Positions 6,264-6,509 of a stretch of 6,509 nucleotides of DNA are shown in pieces. Location of the stretch: assembly GCA_958403605.1 (NCBI GenBank), contig CATXYA010000102.1, positions 1 to 6,509 of the forward strand, given 5' to 3'. Both the position numbers and the translations under genes were made by a program. The first letter of the stretch is position 1. Each line of letters begins with the position of its first letter. A model generated the notes under the pieces. The model saw only the letters and a program-made list of their open reading frames with translations, was not told where the DNA came from and searched no databases. This DNA is from an uncultured Oscillospiraceae bacterium. GTDB lineage: Bacteria; Bacillota; Clostridia; Oscillospirales; Ruminococcaceae.

Positions 6264-6335
6264 CCTGTGTGTCAGCTTGCAGTAGCTTTGCCATGGTACT
6301 CTTTCCTCATCAAAAAGAAAGAGGTGTTGAGCCCT

Positions 6336-6509
6336 ATGAATCTGTTGGAAGTAGAAAACATTTCAAAGACCTATGGGAGCGGCGAAGCTACCGTACACGC
6401 CCTGAAGCAGGCGACGTTCTCCGTGCCCAAGGGGGAATTTGTCGCCGTTGTGGGCGAATCTGGCTCCGGGAAAAGCACCTTGCTGAATATGATCGGCGCG
6501 CTCGATACG
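6336..6509 (+). CDS. ABC transporter ATP-binding protein (5' part, cut by window end)
   Basis: Only the first 58 codons are present. They hold the start of a nucleotide-binding domain: the A-loop Tyr13 in ISKTYG, the family-typical GEATVHALK stretch, and a complete Walker A GESGSGKST (40-48) followed by LLNMIGALDT. This pattern fits the MacB/LolD/BceA group of ATPases, which work with FtsX-like permeases in antimicrobial-peptide resistance, lipoprotein release or cell-envelope signalling. The signature motif, Walker B and any permease gene lie beyond the window. The ATG has a good GAGGTG ribosome-binding site 9 nt upstream (6321-6326). It is in the same orientation as the regulator and kinase, 111 nt after the kinase stop, and may have its own regulated promoter in that gap. 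Confidence 0.92.
   Translation, partial: MNLLEVENISKTYGSGEATVHALKQATFSVPKGEFVAVVGESGSGKSTLLNMIGALDT

Noticed and set aside
1..6509. CRISPR array, insertion sequence or phage genes
   Set aside because: No regularly spaced direct repeats, transposase, integrase or phage structural motifs are seen on either strand.

Overview
This GC-rich window (codons mostly ending in C or G) carries Gram-positive style signals: strong AGGAG/GGAGG ribosome-binding sites, consensus sigma-A promoters and short intrinsic terminators. The PEP-utiliser-like C-terminal extension on pyruvate kinase and a tRNA-Leu with encoded CCA fit a Bacillota organism. A high-GC member of the Clostridia, of the Oscillospiraceae/Ruminococcaceae type, is my best guess. 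This is inferred from style, not from a marker gene.

Layout. Positions 1-145 are non-coding: a small hairpin at the window edge, a two-hairpin element resembling dispersed intergenic repeats, and the terminator of deoB. deoB (phosphopentomutase, minus strand, 146-1321) and pyk (pyruvate kinase, plus strand, 1465-3210) diverge from a 143-bp region holding two back-to-back promoters with consensus TTGACA -35 boxes. pyk ends at a strong terminator. A second terminator, in the opposite sense, belongs to a minus-strand tRNA-Leu(UAA) at 3304-3390. The tRNA promoter and the promoter of the next plus-strand gene, an RluA-family pseudouridine synthase, share almost the same -35 bases (3472-3478).

After the pseudouridine synthase comes an OmpR-type response regulator (4495-5193). 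A two-TM sensor histidine kinase follows, whose likely GTG start overlaps the regulator stop by 4 nt. After a 111-nt gap there is the first 58 codons of an ABC transporter ATPase, cut by the window end. This is a regulator-kinase-transporter module of the general kind used against antimicrobial peptides and cell-envelope stress (BceRS-BceAB, VncRS-Vex). The gap contains a perfect CTACAA-N2-TTGTAG inverted repeat, a candidate operator for the neighbouring regulator.

The first two thirds of the window are housekeeping functions: nucleoside salvage, glycolysis, decoding and rRNA modification. I see no clearly new biological system. The points most worth following are the palindrome before the transporter, the shared -35 promoter pair, and two start sites (pseudouridine synthase and kinase) that a longest-ORF rule would place wrongly.
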